Positions 56,326 to 64,000 of a stretch of 64,000 nt of DNA are shown in pieces. The stretch is from Bacillus inaquosorum KCTC 13429. GTDB lineage: Bacteria; Bacillota; Bacilli; Bacillales; Bacillaceae. The position numbers and the translations under genes were made by a program. The notes below the pieces were generated by a model, which had not been told where the DNA came from, searched no databases, and saw nothing but the letters and a program-made list of their open reading frames with translations. The DNA lies in assembly GCF_000332645.1 (NCBI RefSeq), contig NZ_AMXN01000001.1:434001-498000 (forward strand). Direction: 5' to 3'. Position 1 is the first letter of the stretch; each line of letters opens with the position of its first letter.

Positions 56326-58746
56326 TTGAAAAATGGAATCATTCGCTTTCTGCTCCTAAGTTTTGTTTTATTTTTTACGTTATCCACAGGTATGACAGGA
56401 GTACAGGCGGCGCCGGTTTCTTCAAAAACGTCGGCTGACCTGGAAAAAGCCGAGGTATTCGGTGATATCGACATGACAACAAGCAAAAAAACAACCGTTA
56501 TCGTGGAATTAAAAGAAAAATCCTTGGCAGAGGCGAAGGAAGCGGGAGAAAGCCAAACGAAAAGCAAGCTGAAAACCGCTCGAACAAAAGCCAAAAACAG
56601 TGCTGTCAAAGCGGTGAAAAACGGAAAAGTAAACCGGGAATATGAGCAGGTGTTTTCAGGCTTTTCTATGAAGCTCCCAGCTAATGAGATTCCAAAACTT
56701 CTTGCAGTAAAAGACGTAAAGGCAGTATACCCGAACGTCACCTATAAAACAGACAATATGAAGGATAAAGACGTCACGGTCTCCGAGGACGCCGTATCTC
56801 CGCAAATGGATGACAGCGCACCGTATATCGGAGCAAACGACGCATGGGATTTAGGCTACACAGGAAAAGGCGTGAAGGTAGCGGTTATTGATACTGGTGT
56901 TGAATACAATCACCCTGATTTGAAGAAAAACTTCGGACAATATAAAGGATATGATTTTGTAGACAATGATTACGACCCGAAAGAAACACCAACCGGCGAT
57001 CCGAGAGGTGAAGCCACTGACCACGGAACGCACGTGGCCGGAACTGTCGCCGCAAACGGAACGATTAAAGGCGTGGCGCCTGATGCCACACTTCTTGCTT
57101 ACCGCGTGCTGGGCCCTGGCGGAAGCGGCACAACAGAAAATGTCATTGCCGGCGTGGAACGTGCTGTACAGGACGGAGCAGATGTGATGAACCTGTCTCT
57201 CGGAAATTCATTAAACAACCCGGACTGGGCGACGAGCACAGCGCTTGACTGGGCCATGTCAGAGGGCGTCGTTGCGGTTACGTCAAACGGCAACAGCGGA
57301 CCGAACGGCTGGACAGTCGGATCGCCAGGCACATCAAGAGAAGCGATTTCTGTCGGTGCGACTCAGCTGCCGCTCAATGAATACGCCGTCACATTCGGCT
57401 CCTACTCTTCAGCAAAAGTGATGGGCTATAACAAAGAGGACGACGTCAAAGCGCTCAATAACAAAGAAGTTGAGCTAGTTGAAGCCGGACTTGGCGAAGC
57501 AAGGGACTTTGAAGGAAAAGATCTGACAGGCAAAGTCGCCGTTGTCAAACGGGGCAGCATTGCGTTTGTGGATAAAGCCGACAATGCTAAAAAAGCCGGC
57601 GCCATCGGCATGGTTGTGTATAACAACCTCTCCGGAGAAATTGAAGCCAATGTGCCGGGCATGTCTGTGCCGACGATTAAGCTTTCATTAGAAGACGGCG
57701 AAAAACTCGTCAGTGCCTTGAAAGAAGGCGAGACAAAAACAGCATTCAAGTTGACGGTCTCAAAAGCGCTCGGTGAACAAGTGGCTGATTTCTCTTCCCG
57801 CGGCCCTGTAATGGATACGTGGATGATTAAGCCTGATATTTCCGCACCAGGCGTCAATATCGTCAGCACCATTCCGACACACGATCCTCAAAACCCATAT
57901 GGCTACGGATCAAAACAAGGAACAAGCATGGCATCTCCTCATATTGCCGGAGCGGTTGCCGTTATCAAACAAGCTAAACCAAAGTGGAGCGTTGAACAGA
58001 TCAAAGCCGCCATCATGAACACCGCTGTCACCTTAAAGGATGGCGACGGAGAAGTGTATCCGCATAACGCCCAAGGCGCAGGCAGCGCGAGAATCATGAA
58101 CGCGATCAAAGCCGACTCACTCGTCTCACCAGGAAGCTATTCATATGGAACATTCTTGAAGGAAAACGGAAACGAAACGAAAAAAGAAATGTTTACGATT
58201 GAAAACCAATCTTCCATTAGAAAGTCATACACACTTGAATACTCATTTAACGGCAGCGGCATCTCCACATCCGGTACTAGCCGTGTTGTAATTCCGGCAC
58301 ATAAAACCGGAAAAGCCACTGCAAAAGTAAAGGTTAATACAAACAAAGCAAAAGCAGGCACCTATGAAGGAACGGTCATCGTCAGAGAAGGCGGAAAAAC
58401 CGTCGCCAAGGTACCTACATTGCTGATCGTCAAAGAGCCGGATTATCCGAGAGTAACATCTGTCTCCGTCAGCGAAGGGTCTGTACAAGGCACCTATCAA
58501 ATTGAAACCTACCTTCCTGCGGGAGCAGAAGAGCTGGCGTTCCTCGTCTATGACAGCAACCTTGATTTTGCAGGCCAAGCCGGCATTTATAAAAATCAAG
58601 ATAAAGGCTATCAGTACTTTGACTGGGACGGCACAATCAATGGCGGAACCAAGCTTCCGGCTGGAGAATATTACTTGCTCGCCTATGCCGCAAACAAAGG
58701 CAAATCAAGCCAGGTTCTGACTGAAGAGCCTTTTACCATTGAATAA
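56326..58746 (+). CDS. vpr: Minor extracellular serine protease Vpr
   Basis: This 806-residue secreted subtilase has a signal peptide to about residue 28 and an I9-type propeptide to about 160. The S8 catalytic domain has D189 (VAVIDTGVEYNHPDL), H233 (TDHGTHVAGT) and S534 (GTSMASPHIAG). A PA domain is inserted between His and Ser (about 370-460), and a C-terminal beta-rich region follows. It cleaves extracellular proteins and is used for fibrin degradation and peptide precursor processing. The start is TTG at 56326, seven bases after AAAGGGGG. Confidence 0.97.
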   Translation: MKNGIIRFLLLSFVLFFTLSTGMTGVQAAPVSSKTSADLEKAEVFGDIDMTTSKKTTVIVELKEKSLAEAKEAGESQTKSKLKTARTKAKNSAVKAVKNGKVNREYEQVFSGFSMKLPANEIPKLLAVKDVKAVYPNVTYKTDNMKDKDVTVSEDAVSPQMDDSAPYIGANDAWDLGYTGKGVKVAVIDTGVEYNHPDLKKNFGQYKGYDFVDNDYDPKETPTGDPRGEATDHGTHVAGTVAANGTIKGVAPDATLLAYRVLGPGGSGTTENVIAGVERAVQDGADVMNLSLGNSLNNPDWATSTALDWAMSEGVVAVTSNGNSGPNGWTVGSPGTSREAISVGATQLPLNEYAVTFGSYSSAKVMGYNKEDDVKALNNKEVELVEAGLGEARDFEGKDLTGKVAVVKRGSIAFVDKADNAKKAGAIGMVVYNNLSGEIEANVPGMSVPTIKLSLEDGEKLVSALKEGETKTAFKLTVSKALGEQVADFSSRGPVMDTWMIKPDISAPGVNIVSTIPTHDPQNPYGYGSKQGTSMASPHIAGAVAVIKQAKPKWSVEQIKAAIMNTAVTLKDGDGEVYPHNAQGAGSARIMNAIKADSLVSPGSYSYGTFLKENGNETKKEMFTIENQSSIRKSYTLEYSFNGSGISTSGTSRVVIPAHKTGKATAKVKVNTNKAKAGTYEGTVIVREGGKTVAKVPTLLIVKEPDYPRVTSVSVSEGSVQGTYQIETYLPAGAEELAFLVYDSNLDFAGQAGIYKNQDKGYQYFDWDGTINGGTKLPAGEYYLLAYAANKGKSSQVLTEEPFTIE

Positions 58747-58747
58747 T

Positions 58748-58779
58748 AAAAAGCCCTGCCGATTCGGCAGGGCTTTTTA
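58748..58779. terminator. Bidirectional terminator vpr/ywcH
   Basis: The stem AAAAGCCCTGCC/GGCAGGGCTTTT with a GATTC-type loop lies between convergent vpr and ywcH. Confidence 0.92.
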
Positions 58780-58781
58780 GA

Positions 58782-59783
58782 TTAATTCGCAAATGCCTCC
58801 TGCAATAAACGATAAGAATGGAGCTTATCTTCAAAATGATGCGTAATGGTCAACACCATGATTTCCTCTGTTCCATACGCCTTACTCAAAGCTAACAACT
58901 GCTCCTTCACCTGTTCTTTCGTGCCGACAATCATTCGATTTCGATTATCAGCAATTCGTCTCTGTTCATAGGGGGAGTACGTATTTTCCCGAACAGCTTC
59001 ATACGAAGGAACTCCTTCTAAAGGAATGCCCTGCTCCCCTGCCAAAAGCGTAAAATCAACCACGGCCGCAAGCTCCTCTGCCTTCTCCTCCGTGTCAGCA
59101 CAAAGAACAAAAACAGCAACTGCCGCTCGGGGCGTTTCTCCTAACACAGACGGCTTAAATCGTCTCTTATACTGTCTGACAGTATCCTCTCCGCCCTCTC
59201 CATTGATAAAGTGGGCAAACATATAGCCAGCGCCTGACTCAGCGGCGAGCAGCGCGCTTTCTCCAGATGAGCCAAGCAGCCACACATCCGGCGCGGTTGA
59301 AATATGTGGCGCAGCCGTCAGATTCGGAAAACGGTGTTTGTCATCCGCCAAATCATGCAGATACATGGTCAGCTCCTTGATTTGCTGCGGATACTGATCA
59401 GCATTGCGCTTCCCGCCGTCATTCAGCGCCCAGGATGCAATCGGCATTCCCCCCGGTGCTCTGCCAAGCCCAAGATCAATTCTTCCCGGTGTCAGCCCCT
59501 CCAGCACACGGAAATTCTCAGCTACTTTATAAGCGCTGTAATGCGGCAGCATGACTCCCCCTGATCCAACACGGATTCGCTTTGTTTTTGCCGCTATATG
59601 ACTGATCAGCACCTCTGGGCTTGACCCTGCCAGCCGCTTTGAAAAGTGATGCTCAGAAACCCAAAATCTCTTATATCCAAAATCCTCAGCAGCCTGTGCA
59701 AGCGCAACCGTTTGCTGTAATGCTGTTTCTGCACTGCTGCCCTCTGATACTGGAGATTGATCTAATATACTTAATGAAATCAT
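58782..59783 (-). CDS. ywcH: Luciferase-like flavin monooxygenase YwcH
   Basis: This 333-residue bacterial-luciferase-family protein (FMN-dependent TIM barrel) has the conserved WVSEHHFSKRLAGSSPEVL and LGLGRAPGGMP. The substrate is unknown. It lies downstream of nfrA, an FMN reductase, in the same orientation, so the two may form an oxygenase/flavin-reductase pair. The ATG at 59783 follows GAGGTGG by about five bases. Confidence 0.93.
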   Translation of the reverse strand: MISLSILDQSPVSEGSSAETALQQTVALAQAAEDFGYKRFWVSEHHFSKRLAGSSPEVLISHIAAKTKRIRVGSGGVMLPHYSAYKVAENFRVLEGLTPGRIDLGLGRAPGGMPIASWALNDGGKRNADQYPQQIKELTMYLHDLADDKHRFPNLTAAPHISTAPDVWLLGSSGESALLAAESGAGYMFAHFINGEGGEDTVRQYKRRFKPSVLGETPRAAVAVFVLCADTEEKAEELAAVVDFTLLAGEQGIPLEGVPSYEAVRENTYSPYEQRRIADNRNRMIVGTKEQVKEQLLALSKAYGTEEIMVLTITHHFEDKLHSYRLLQEAFAN

Positions 59784-59911
59784 CCCTACCACCTCATCCT
59801 CATCGTATCACTGATCCCTTATTTTTTCGCCAAAGCCGCTCATACTGCTTATCAGTGTCTCCCGATCATTCGCCATTTATTTGTGTCAGCATGTCTCTAT
59901 TTGTCGGAATA

Positions 59912-59927
59912 TGTTACACGTGAAACA
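59912..59927. promoter_or_regulatory. parS centromere-like site
   Basis: TGTTACACGTGAAACA differs from the B. subtilis parS sequence TGTTCCACGTGAAACA only at the fifth base, which is the tolerated N in TGTTNCACGTGAAACA. It lies in the ywcH-nfrA gap, beside the nfrA terminator. Spo0J/ParB would load here and spread. I recall a parS at about 334 degrees in 168, which fits this place. Confidence 0.92.
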
Positions 59928-59954
59928 TAAAAACCCCTCCAGACGGAGAGGTTT
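59928..59954 (-). terminator. nfrA terminator
   Basis: The stem AACCTCTCCG/CGGAGAGG-like arms (minus-strand AAACCTCTCCGTCTGGAGG) are followed by five U. It overlaps nothing but abuts the parS site. Confidence 0.75.
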
Positions 59955-59957
59955 GCT

Positions 59958-60707
59958 TTAGTTTTTATTAAAGCCTTTTTCTTTCACATAGCCATTTAAA
60001 TACGTACGCGGCTTCTGCTTCATAAAGTTCAGAATTTGATCAGACCACGTTTCTTCCCTCTGTCCGTTTGTTCTTTCTCTATAATAATCAGAAATGGTTT
60101 GATCATACGCATTCATGGTTTCCCGGAAATCGTCTGCATTCACATTATACGTATTCTCATGATAGACAGCCTGCTTTGGCAATCTCGGTTTTTTGCCGGA
60201 TAGGTTGGCAGGATGGCCTACTGCCAGACCGAAAAGCGGAAGCACATGGTCAGGCGTTTGCAGCACCTCTGTCACCTTGTCCAGTTCATTCCGAATGCCG
60301 CCGATATAGCAAATGCCAAGCCCCATTGATTCAGCAGCAATGCTCATATTTTGCGCTGCCAGCGCCGCATCAATCAAGCTGACCATAAACATTTCTGTAT
60401 TCTCGAGCAGCTCAGAGATATTTTCGCCTTTTTCCTCAGCCAGTTTTTGGTGGCGGTACAAGTCCGCGCAAAATACAAAAAAGTGTCCGTTGTTCTCAAC
60501 GTAAGGCTGATTTCCGGCAAGCACAGACAGCTCACGTTTTTTCTCAGGATCGGAAACACCGATTATCGAATATGCCTGCACATAGCTGGACGTTGATGCA
60601 GCCTGCGCACTTTTCACTAATGTATCAATTTCTTCAGCTGTCAAAAGCTGATCAGTAAAAGACCGGATTGACCGATGATTCAAAATGGTTTCGATTGTGT
60701 TATTCAT
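59958..60707 (-). CDS. nfrA: FMN-containing NADPH-linked nitro/flavin reductase
   Basis: This 249-residue nitroreductase-fold homodimer enzyme has the FMN-binding HRSIRSFTDQ near residue 11 and SMGLGICYIGGIRN. NfrA reduces flavins, nitro compounds and quinones with NADPH and is stress-induced (Spx, sigma-D in B. subtilis). The ATG at 60707 has AAGGAGG eight bases upstream. It lies upstream of ywcH. Confidence 0.94.
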   Translation of the reverse strand: MNNTIETILNHRSIRSFTDQLLTAEEIDTLVKSAQAASTSSYVQAYSIIGVSDPEKKRELSVLAGNQPYVENNGHFFVFCADLYRHQKLAEEKGENISELLENTEMFMVSLIDAALAAQNMSIAAESMGLGICYIGGIRNELDKVTEVLQTPDHVLPLFGLAVGHPANLSGKKPRLPKQAVYHENTYNVNADDFRETMNAYDQTISDYYRERTNGQREETWSDQILNFMKQKPRTYLNGYVKEKGFNKN

Positions 60708-60778
60708 CACAAGAACCTCCTTATCTGTTTTTATCATATCCGAAAAAATGTGAACTCAAAAGCGAAATGCTCTGCAAC

Positions 60779-60809
60779 AAAAAAAGACAGCCCTTTAAAG
60801 GCTGTCTGT
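60779..60809. terminator. rodA terminator
   Basis: The stem AGACAGCC/GGCTGTCT with a TTTAAA loop is followed by six U on the minus strand, just after the rodA stop. Confidence 0.85.
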
Positions 60810-60812
60810 ATT

Positions 60813-61997
60813 TTATGAATTAAACAAATAACTTCTGTATCTCGTCAACTGGACACTCGCATTATACACAATGCCGAAACCGATTAATGTAGCAAGCGTC
60901 GAGCTTCCCCCGTAGCTGACAAACAGCAACGGAATCCCGGTAACAGGCATAATGCCGATGTTCATTCCGATATTCTGGAATGTGTGAATCACTATTAACG
61001 CCGTATAGCCAACGCAAAAGAAAGAAGCGAAACGGTTAAACGGATGTATTTTGTCAATCAGAACGACAAGCCTGTAGATTAAGAAGAAGAACATGATGAC
61101 GACAATCGCACACCCTATAAATCCGAAGCTCTCACCCAAAATGGCAAAGATAAAATCGGTCTGTCCTTCTGGTACATACACCTTCAAATTGTGAACGCCA
61201 TTTCCGAGAATGCCGCCTGAACCGATAGCCATGACAGCCTGATCAACCTGCCAGCCGCTATTTGCATCTTCCTGAGTTGTTCCATTTGAATCAGAAACCC
61301 AAGATGTAACCCTCTTAATTTGATACTCTTGAATCCCCACTGATTTAGCAGCGTCAGGAAAATTAATCATGACTAACAAGATAAGAGAAATAACTAAGAT
61401 ACCTGAACCGCCAATGATTGCGATCAGCTTCCAGTTTACGCCTGACATAAAGATCATGACAATCACAATAAACATACATATCCCAGCTGTACCAGCATCC
61501 TGAAGAAGGATAAGTCCGATTGGCACTACCGATACACCTGCAATCTTCAGTAAAAGATGAACATCGTCTCTGAGCGATCGGATTTTTTTAGGACTGGCCT
61601 TTGAAATCACTGAGGCTACCATCATCATAAGTCCGATTTTCATAAATTCAGAGGGCTGTAACGTTACAGAACCAAACTGAAACCAGCTTTTCGCACCGTT
61701 TTTCACTGGTGCAATAGACTCAGGACTGACTCTCAATATCAAGAGAAGCAGAATCCCGAATAAAAATACATATAAACTAAGTTTTTCAAGCTGCTCTAAA
61801 TCGAAATACAGCAGCACCGAAATCGCGATAGCCCCCAAAACATAATAAGCAATTTGTTTCGTCCAGGCATTGCCCCCATACTGCCCAAACTGCCCGGCAG
61901 CATAAATCGCAACAACGCTAATGATAAAAAACACACCAAATATAAAAATCAAATCCCCCTGGTAAAAGGGGCTTTGCTGTTTCTTATATCGACCCAT
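60813..61997 (-). CDS. rodA: SEDS peptidoglycan polymerase RodA
   Basis: This 394-residue membrane glycosyltransferase has about ten helices and the SEDS signatures [21 protein letters not shown] and the C-terminal [23 protein letters not shown]. It polymerises lipid II for cell elongation with class B PBPs and MreBCD. It is monocistronic. Upstream is a long gap shared with divergent ywcE. Confidence 0.96.
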   Translation of the reverse strand: MGRYKKQQSPFYQGDLIFIFGVFFIISVVAIYAAGQFGQYGGNAWTKQIAYYVLGAIAISVLLYFDLEQLEKLSLYVFLFGILLLLILRVSPESIAPVKNGAKSWFQFGSVTLQPSEFMKIGLMMMVASVISKASPKKIRSLRDDVHLLLKIAGVSVVPIGLILLQDAGTAGICMFIVIVMIFMSGVNWKLIAIIGGSGILVISLILLVMINFPDAAKSVGIQEYQIKRVTSWVSDSNGTTQEDANSGWQVDQAVMAIGSGGILGNGVHNLKVYVPEGQTDFIFAILGESFGFIGCAIVVIMFFFLIYRLVVLIDKIHPFNRFASFFCVGYTALIVIHTFQNIGMNIGIMPVTGIPLLFVSYGGSSTLATLIGFGIVYNASVQLTRYRSYLFNS

Positions 61998-62502
61998 TCT
62001 ATCCCGCCTTACATTTTCATCGGAAAATCACTAATGTTTATTATACATGAACCTCGATCAAGATGACACGTGAAGCTCGTTTCCTTTTATGTTTTTTGCG
62101 CATTTGCAACGCTTTTTCAGCTACACGAAATATGACGTATCATAAACCAAAACGTTTCGATTGGTACAAAACTTTTCAAATGAAAAAAACCCCATTATAA
62201 AGGGTTTGGTTAAAAACTAATATACAATATGTGTTTCGTACCCAAATCGCTTATTCAGCATAGTGTTACCTTATATAGAATCCGCAATAACATCTGCCCT
62301 TGTCTATACATTCTCCTAGAGAATACGTTTTAAAAAATAAGACGATAGGTCCAGACCATTTCTGCAAAAACGTGTATCAATTTCTGGAAAACATGGTATA
62401 ATAATTGTAACAGAATGTTCACAAAACAACCACAAAACAGACACAACTCAGTTCCTCTATTTCATTTTTGTAAACGCTATCACAAAATGAAAGGAGACGG
62501 GT
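61998..62502. other. rodA-ywcE divergent intergenic region
   Basis: This 505-bp AT-rich gap contains a hairpin AAACCC/GGGTTT at 62187-62207 with an A-run on its left, so it can terminate leftward transcription. It also holds the ywcE promoter region, an extended -10 TGG-TATAAT (TATAAT at 62397-62402) without a clear -35, and a perfect cre near ywcE. I see no gene or known riboswitch in it. Confidence 0.5.
62469..62482 (+). promoter_or_regulatory. Perfect CcpA cre site before ywcE
   Basis: TGTAAACGCTATCA matches TGWAARCGYTWNCA at all 14 positions. It lies 67 bp after the -10 and 21 bp before the ywcE start codon, a position for roadblock repression. Confidence 0.75.
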
Positions 62503-62766
62503 ATGATGGACATGTTTTTTGCTTATTTATTGGTTGCCAGCGCAACGCCTCTCTTTATTTGGCTTGATAACAAAAAAGTCGCACTCTCAGCTATTCCGCC
62601 AATCATCTTAATGTGGGTATTCTTCTTCTTTTACGCAACAGAAAGCCTTTCTCCACTAGGACACACTCTCATGATTATCTTGTTTGCCGTCAACGTCATT
62701 GTCGCTCATATCGCCGCATTTATCATTTACGGTCTTCCGTATCTTCGCAGAAAGCGAAGCAGCTGA
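62503..62766 (+). CDS. ywcE: Holin-like spore morphogenesis protein YwcE
   Basis: This 87-residue membrane protein has three hydrophobic helices ([49 protein letters not shown]) and a basic C-terminal tail (RRKRSS), the layout of a holin. In B. subtilis YwcE is needed for normal spore coat and germination. AAAGGAGACGG precedes the ATG. It is convergent to the end of the qox operon. Confidence 0.93.
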   Translation: MMDMFFAYLLVASATPLFIWLDNKKVALSAIPPIILMWVFFFFYATESLSPLGHTLMIILFAVNVIVAHIAAFIIYGLPYLRRKRSS

Positions 62767-62774
62767 GGACAGCA

Positions 62775-62802
62775 AAAAACCCTCTTCTAACGAAGAGGGT
62801 TT
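62775..62802. terminator. ywcE terminator (first copy of a repeated hairpin)
   Basis: The hairpin ACCCTCTTC/GAAGAGGGT with loop TAAC has A and T flanks. An identical 28-bp copy lies at 62976-63003, 201 bp away. Confidence 0.85.
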
Positions 62803-62923
62803 CAGCGTTTCGACAAACCCTCGCATTCGTTGTCAGTCCTGCGCGTTGGTGCTCACGAATTGCTATATTCGCTGTGCTCCAATGCTCGTCCTTCCTAGAC
62901 TTCAAGGGTTTTCAATCACGCTG
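62803..62923. other. Structured non-coding segment between twin terminators
   Basis: Outer inverted arms CAGCGT (62803-62808) / ACGCTG (62918-62923) and AAACCCT (62815-62821) / AGGGTTT (62905-62911) are separated by matching six-base internal loops. Shorter dyads (ATTCGT/ACGAAT) lie within. No reading frame with a ribosome site is present. It may be a small RNA, a terminator complex or a remnant insert. Confidence 0.4.
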
Positions 62924-62933
62924 AACAAATGAT

Positions 62934-62966
62934 AAAATCCCCAAAAAAATTTCGTTTTGGGATTTT
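62934..62966. terminator. Hairpin between twin terminators
   Basis: The stem AAAATCCCCAAAA/TTTTGGGATTTT with an AT-rich loop is the third hairpin in the ywcE-qoxD gap. Confidence 0.6.
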
Positions 62967-62975
62967 GCTAATAAT

Positions 62976-63005
62976 AAAAACCCTCTTCTAACGAAGAGGG
63001 TTTTT
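62976..63005. terminator. qox operon terminator (second copy of repeated hairpin)
   Basis: The same hairpin sequence as at 62775-62802, with T-run after and A-run before, lies four bases beyond the qoxD stop. Confidence 0.88.
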
Positions 63006-63008
63006 GTG

Positions 63009-63383
63009 TTATTCGTTGTGGCCTGAATGCTCTGAGTGCTTAGCGCCTCCAGGAGGATTTCCGTCCATATGGTCACCATGGTGATAGTGAGCCGCGAAAA
63101 TCCAAATGGATCCAAGCACGATAACGATCGCGCCGAAGAATCCGAACAGCGTGTTTCCGACTTGGATACTGCCGTTTTCGCTCTCTGTCATATGCATGAA
63201 CATGAGAAGCTGCAGCGCCGCCTGAATGAAGGCGAAGCCGAAAATGATCCAAAGTTTTGCTGATGAGCTTAGGTCAGTATACACTGCAACCCATAGAGCC
63301 AGCAGGGTCAAAACGATAGACAGTGCAAAACCTACAATGTGCTTCCATGGAAAGTGACTGTGTTCAGCAGATTTGTTTGCCAT
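63009..63383 (-). CDS. qoxD: Quinol oxidase aa3 subunit IV
   Basis: This 124-residue membrane protein has three helices and a His-rich C-terminal tail (AHYHHGDHMDG ... EHSGHNE), as in CyoD-type subunit IV. It supports assembly of the main cytochrome aa3 menaquinol oxidase. The ATG at 63383 is one base after the qoxC stop. It is the last gene of qoxABCD, followed by a strong terminator. Confidence 0.97.
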   Translation of the reverse strand: MANKSAEHSHFPWKHIVGFALSIVLTLLALWVAVYTDLSSSAKLWIIFGFAFIQAALQLLMFMHMTESENGSIQVGNTLFGFFGAIVIVLGSIWIFAAHYHHGDHMDGNPPGGAKHSEHSGHNE

Positions 63384-63384
63384 T

Positions 63385-63999
63385 TTACAGACCCCCCAAT
63401 CCCATGAGATAGACACCTGTAAAGATGAAAATCCATACAACATCTAAGAAGTGCCAGTACAAGCTTGAGATAAAGATTTTAGATGAAGTTTGCGGAGTTA
63501 AGCCGCGTTTCTTCAACTGAATCAGAATTCCTGTAATCCAGAAAATACCGATTGTTACGTGAGTTCCGTGAGTTCCAAGTAAAACAAAGAATCCAGACCA
63601 GAACGCACTTGTACCGAGAGATGCTCCTTCATGTACATAGTGGACAAACTCGTTGATCTCACAACCGACGAAGCCGGCACCAAGAAGCAGAGTGATAATT
63701 GTCCAGATGACTACGCCTTTTAAACTTCCGCGGCGCATTTCATGAACAGCGATCCCGCAGGTAAAGCTGCTGATAAGCAGCAAGAACGTCATAATCATTA
63801 CCAGATTCACTTCAAACAGTTCGTCCGGTAAGACACCTCCTGCTGTTCTGTTTTGAAGAACGAAGAAGGTTGCAAATAGTGTTGAGAACAACACAATTTC
63901 TGCCCCTAAAAAGATCCAAAACCCGAGAATATTAAGTCTGCCGGTTTCAGATTGATATTCCATAGGCGCGTTAGAATTGCCGTGTTCTGCATGTTCCAT
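63385..63999 (-). CDS. qoxC: Quinol oxidase aa3 subunit III
   Basis: This 204-residue membrane protein of the heme-copper oxidase subunit III family has five helices, with the conserved GTHGTHVTIGIFW and YWHFLDVVWIFIF. It is complete at the window edge (ATG at 63999). qoxA and qoxB lie beyond the window. The complex oxidises menaquinol, reduces oxygen and pumps protons, and is the main terminal oxidase in aerobic growth. Confidence 0.97.
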   Translation of the reverse strand: MEHAEHGNSNAPMEYQSETGRLNILGFWIFLGAEIVLFSTLFATFFVLQNRTAGGVLPDELFEVNLVMIMTFLLLISSFTCGIAVHEMRRGSLKGVVIWTIITLLLGAGFVGCEINEFVHYVHEGASLGTSAFWSGFFVLLGTHGTHVTIGIFWITGILIQLKKRGLTPQTSSKIFISSLYWHFLDVVWIFIFTGVYLMGLGGL

Positions 64000-64000
64000 A

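Noticed and set aside
62062..62077. CACGTG core upstream of rodA as a possible parS
   Set aside because: GATGACACGTGAAGCT has about five mismatches.

Overview
The window is a chromosomal segment of a member of the Bacillus subtilis species complex. The gene order, protein lengths and most sequences follow the B. subtilis 168 arc that runs from speB/speE through bac, roc, sps, gerQ, sac and vpr to qoxCD, about 330-335 degrees on the 168 map. These identities come from recognition and memory of that genome, not from a search. There is no phage, insertion sequence, CRISPR array, tRNA or rRNA that I can see. Most gene starts were refined by Shine-Dalgarno position; several use TTG or GTG (bacG, sacT, vpr, spsA, spsB, spsK, spsL, cysL, ywdA, pbpG).

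Layout. 1-1390: the end of an AT-rich accessory cassette (ABC permease tail, ABC ATPase, secreted protein of unknown function). 1436-7745: speB-speE (spermidine), pbpG (sporulation peptidoglycan), a possible 37-residue gene, ywhD, ywhC, ywhB, ywhA. 7865-14574: thrZ behind two tandem T-boxes, the mmr efflux pump co-transcribed with its likely Rrf2-type repressor ywgB, ywgA-ywfO, ywzC. 14788-20716: rsfA, ywfM, lipL, cysL, pta, hemQ. 20848-28924: bacilysin genes bacABCDEF with convergent bacG, then ywfA. 29132-35379: arginine/ornithine catabolism rocABC and rocG, with sigma-54 promoters and a shared pair of RocR-type sites. 35556-36020: yweA (BslA paralogue). 36344-43212: the sporulation polysaccharide operon spsA-L, which is visibly decayed here. 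spsC has lost most of its interior, spsE is a broken 5-prime stub, spsF is not seen, and only a fragment that may be spsG remains before spsI-J-K-L (a dTDP-rhamnose-type route). 43531-50598: gerQ, ywdK, ywdJ, ywdI, ywdH, ung, ywdF, pdxK, ywdA. 50692-55795: sucrose use (sacA, sacP, sacT with a RAT antiterminator) around ywcJ (formate/nitrite channel under a Rex site), and ywcI. 56326-64000: vpr, ywcH, nfrA, rodA, ywcE and the end of the qox quinol oxidase operon.

Chromosome-maintenance signals are concentrated near the right end. A cluster of DnaA boxes lies before vpr (four perfect, five with one mismatch). A 16-bp parS site one base from the strict consensus lies between ywcH and nfrA. A Noc-binding-site match (13 of 14) lies inside sacA. 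All three fall within about 9.2 kb.

I see no new defence or biosynthetic system. The points most worth follow-up are the sps decay, the DnaA/parS/Noc cluster, the flanking ABC cassette, the small ORF at 5545-5658, and the structured segment between two identical terminator hairpins beside qoxD.
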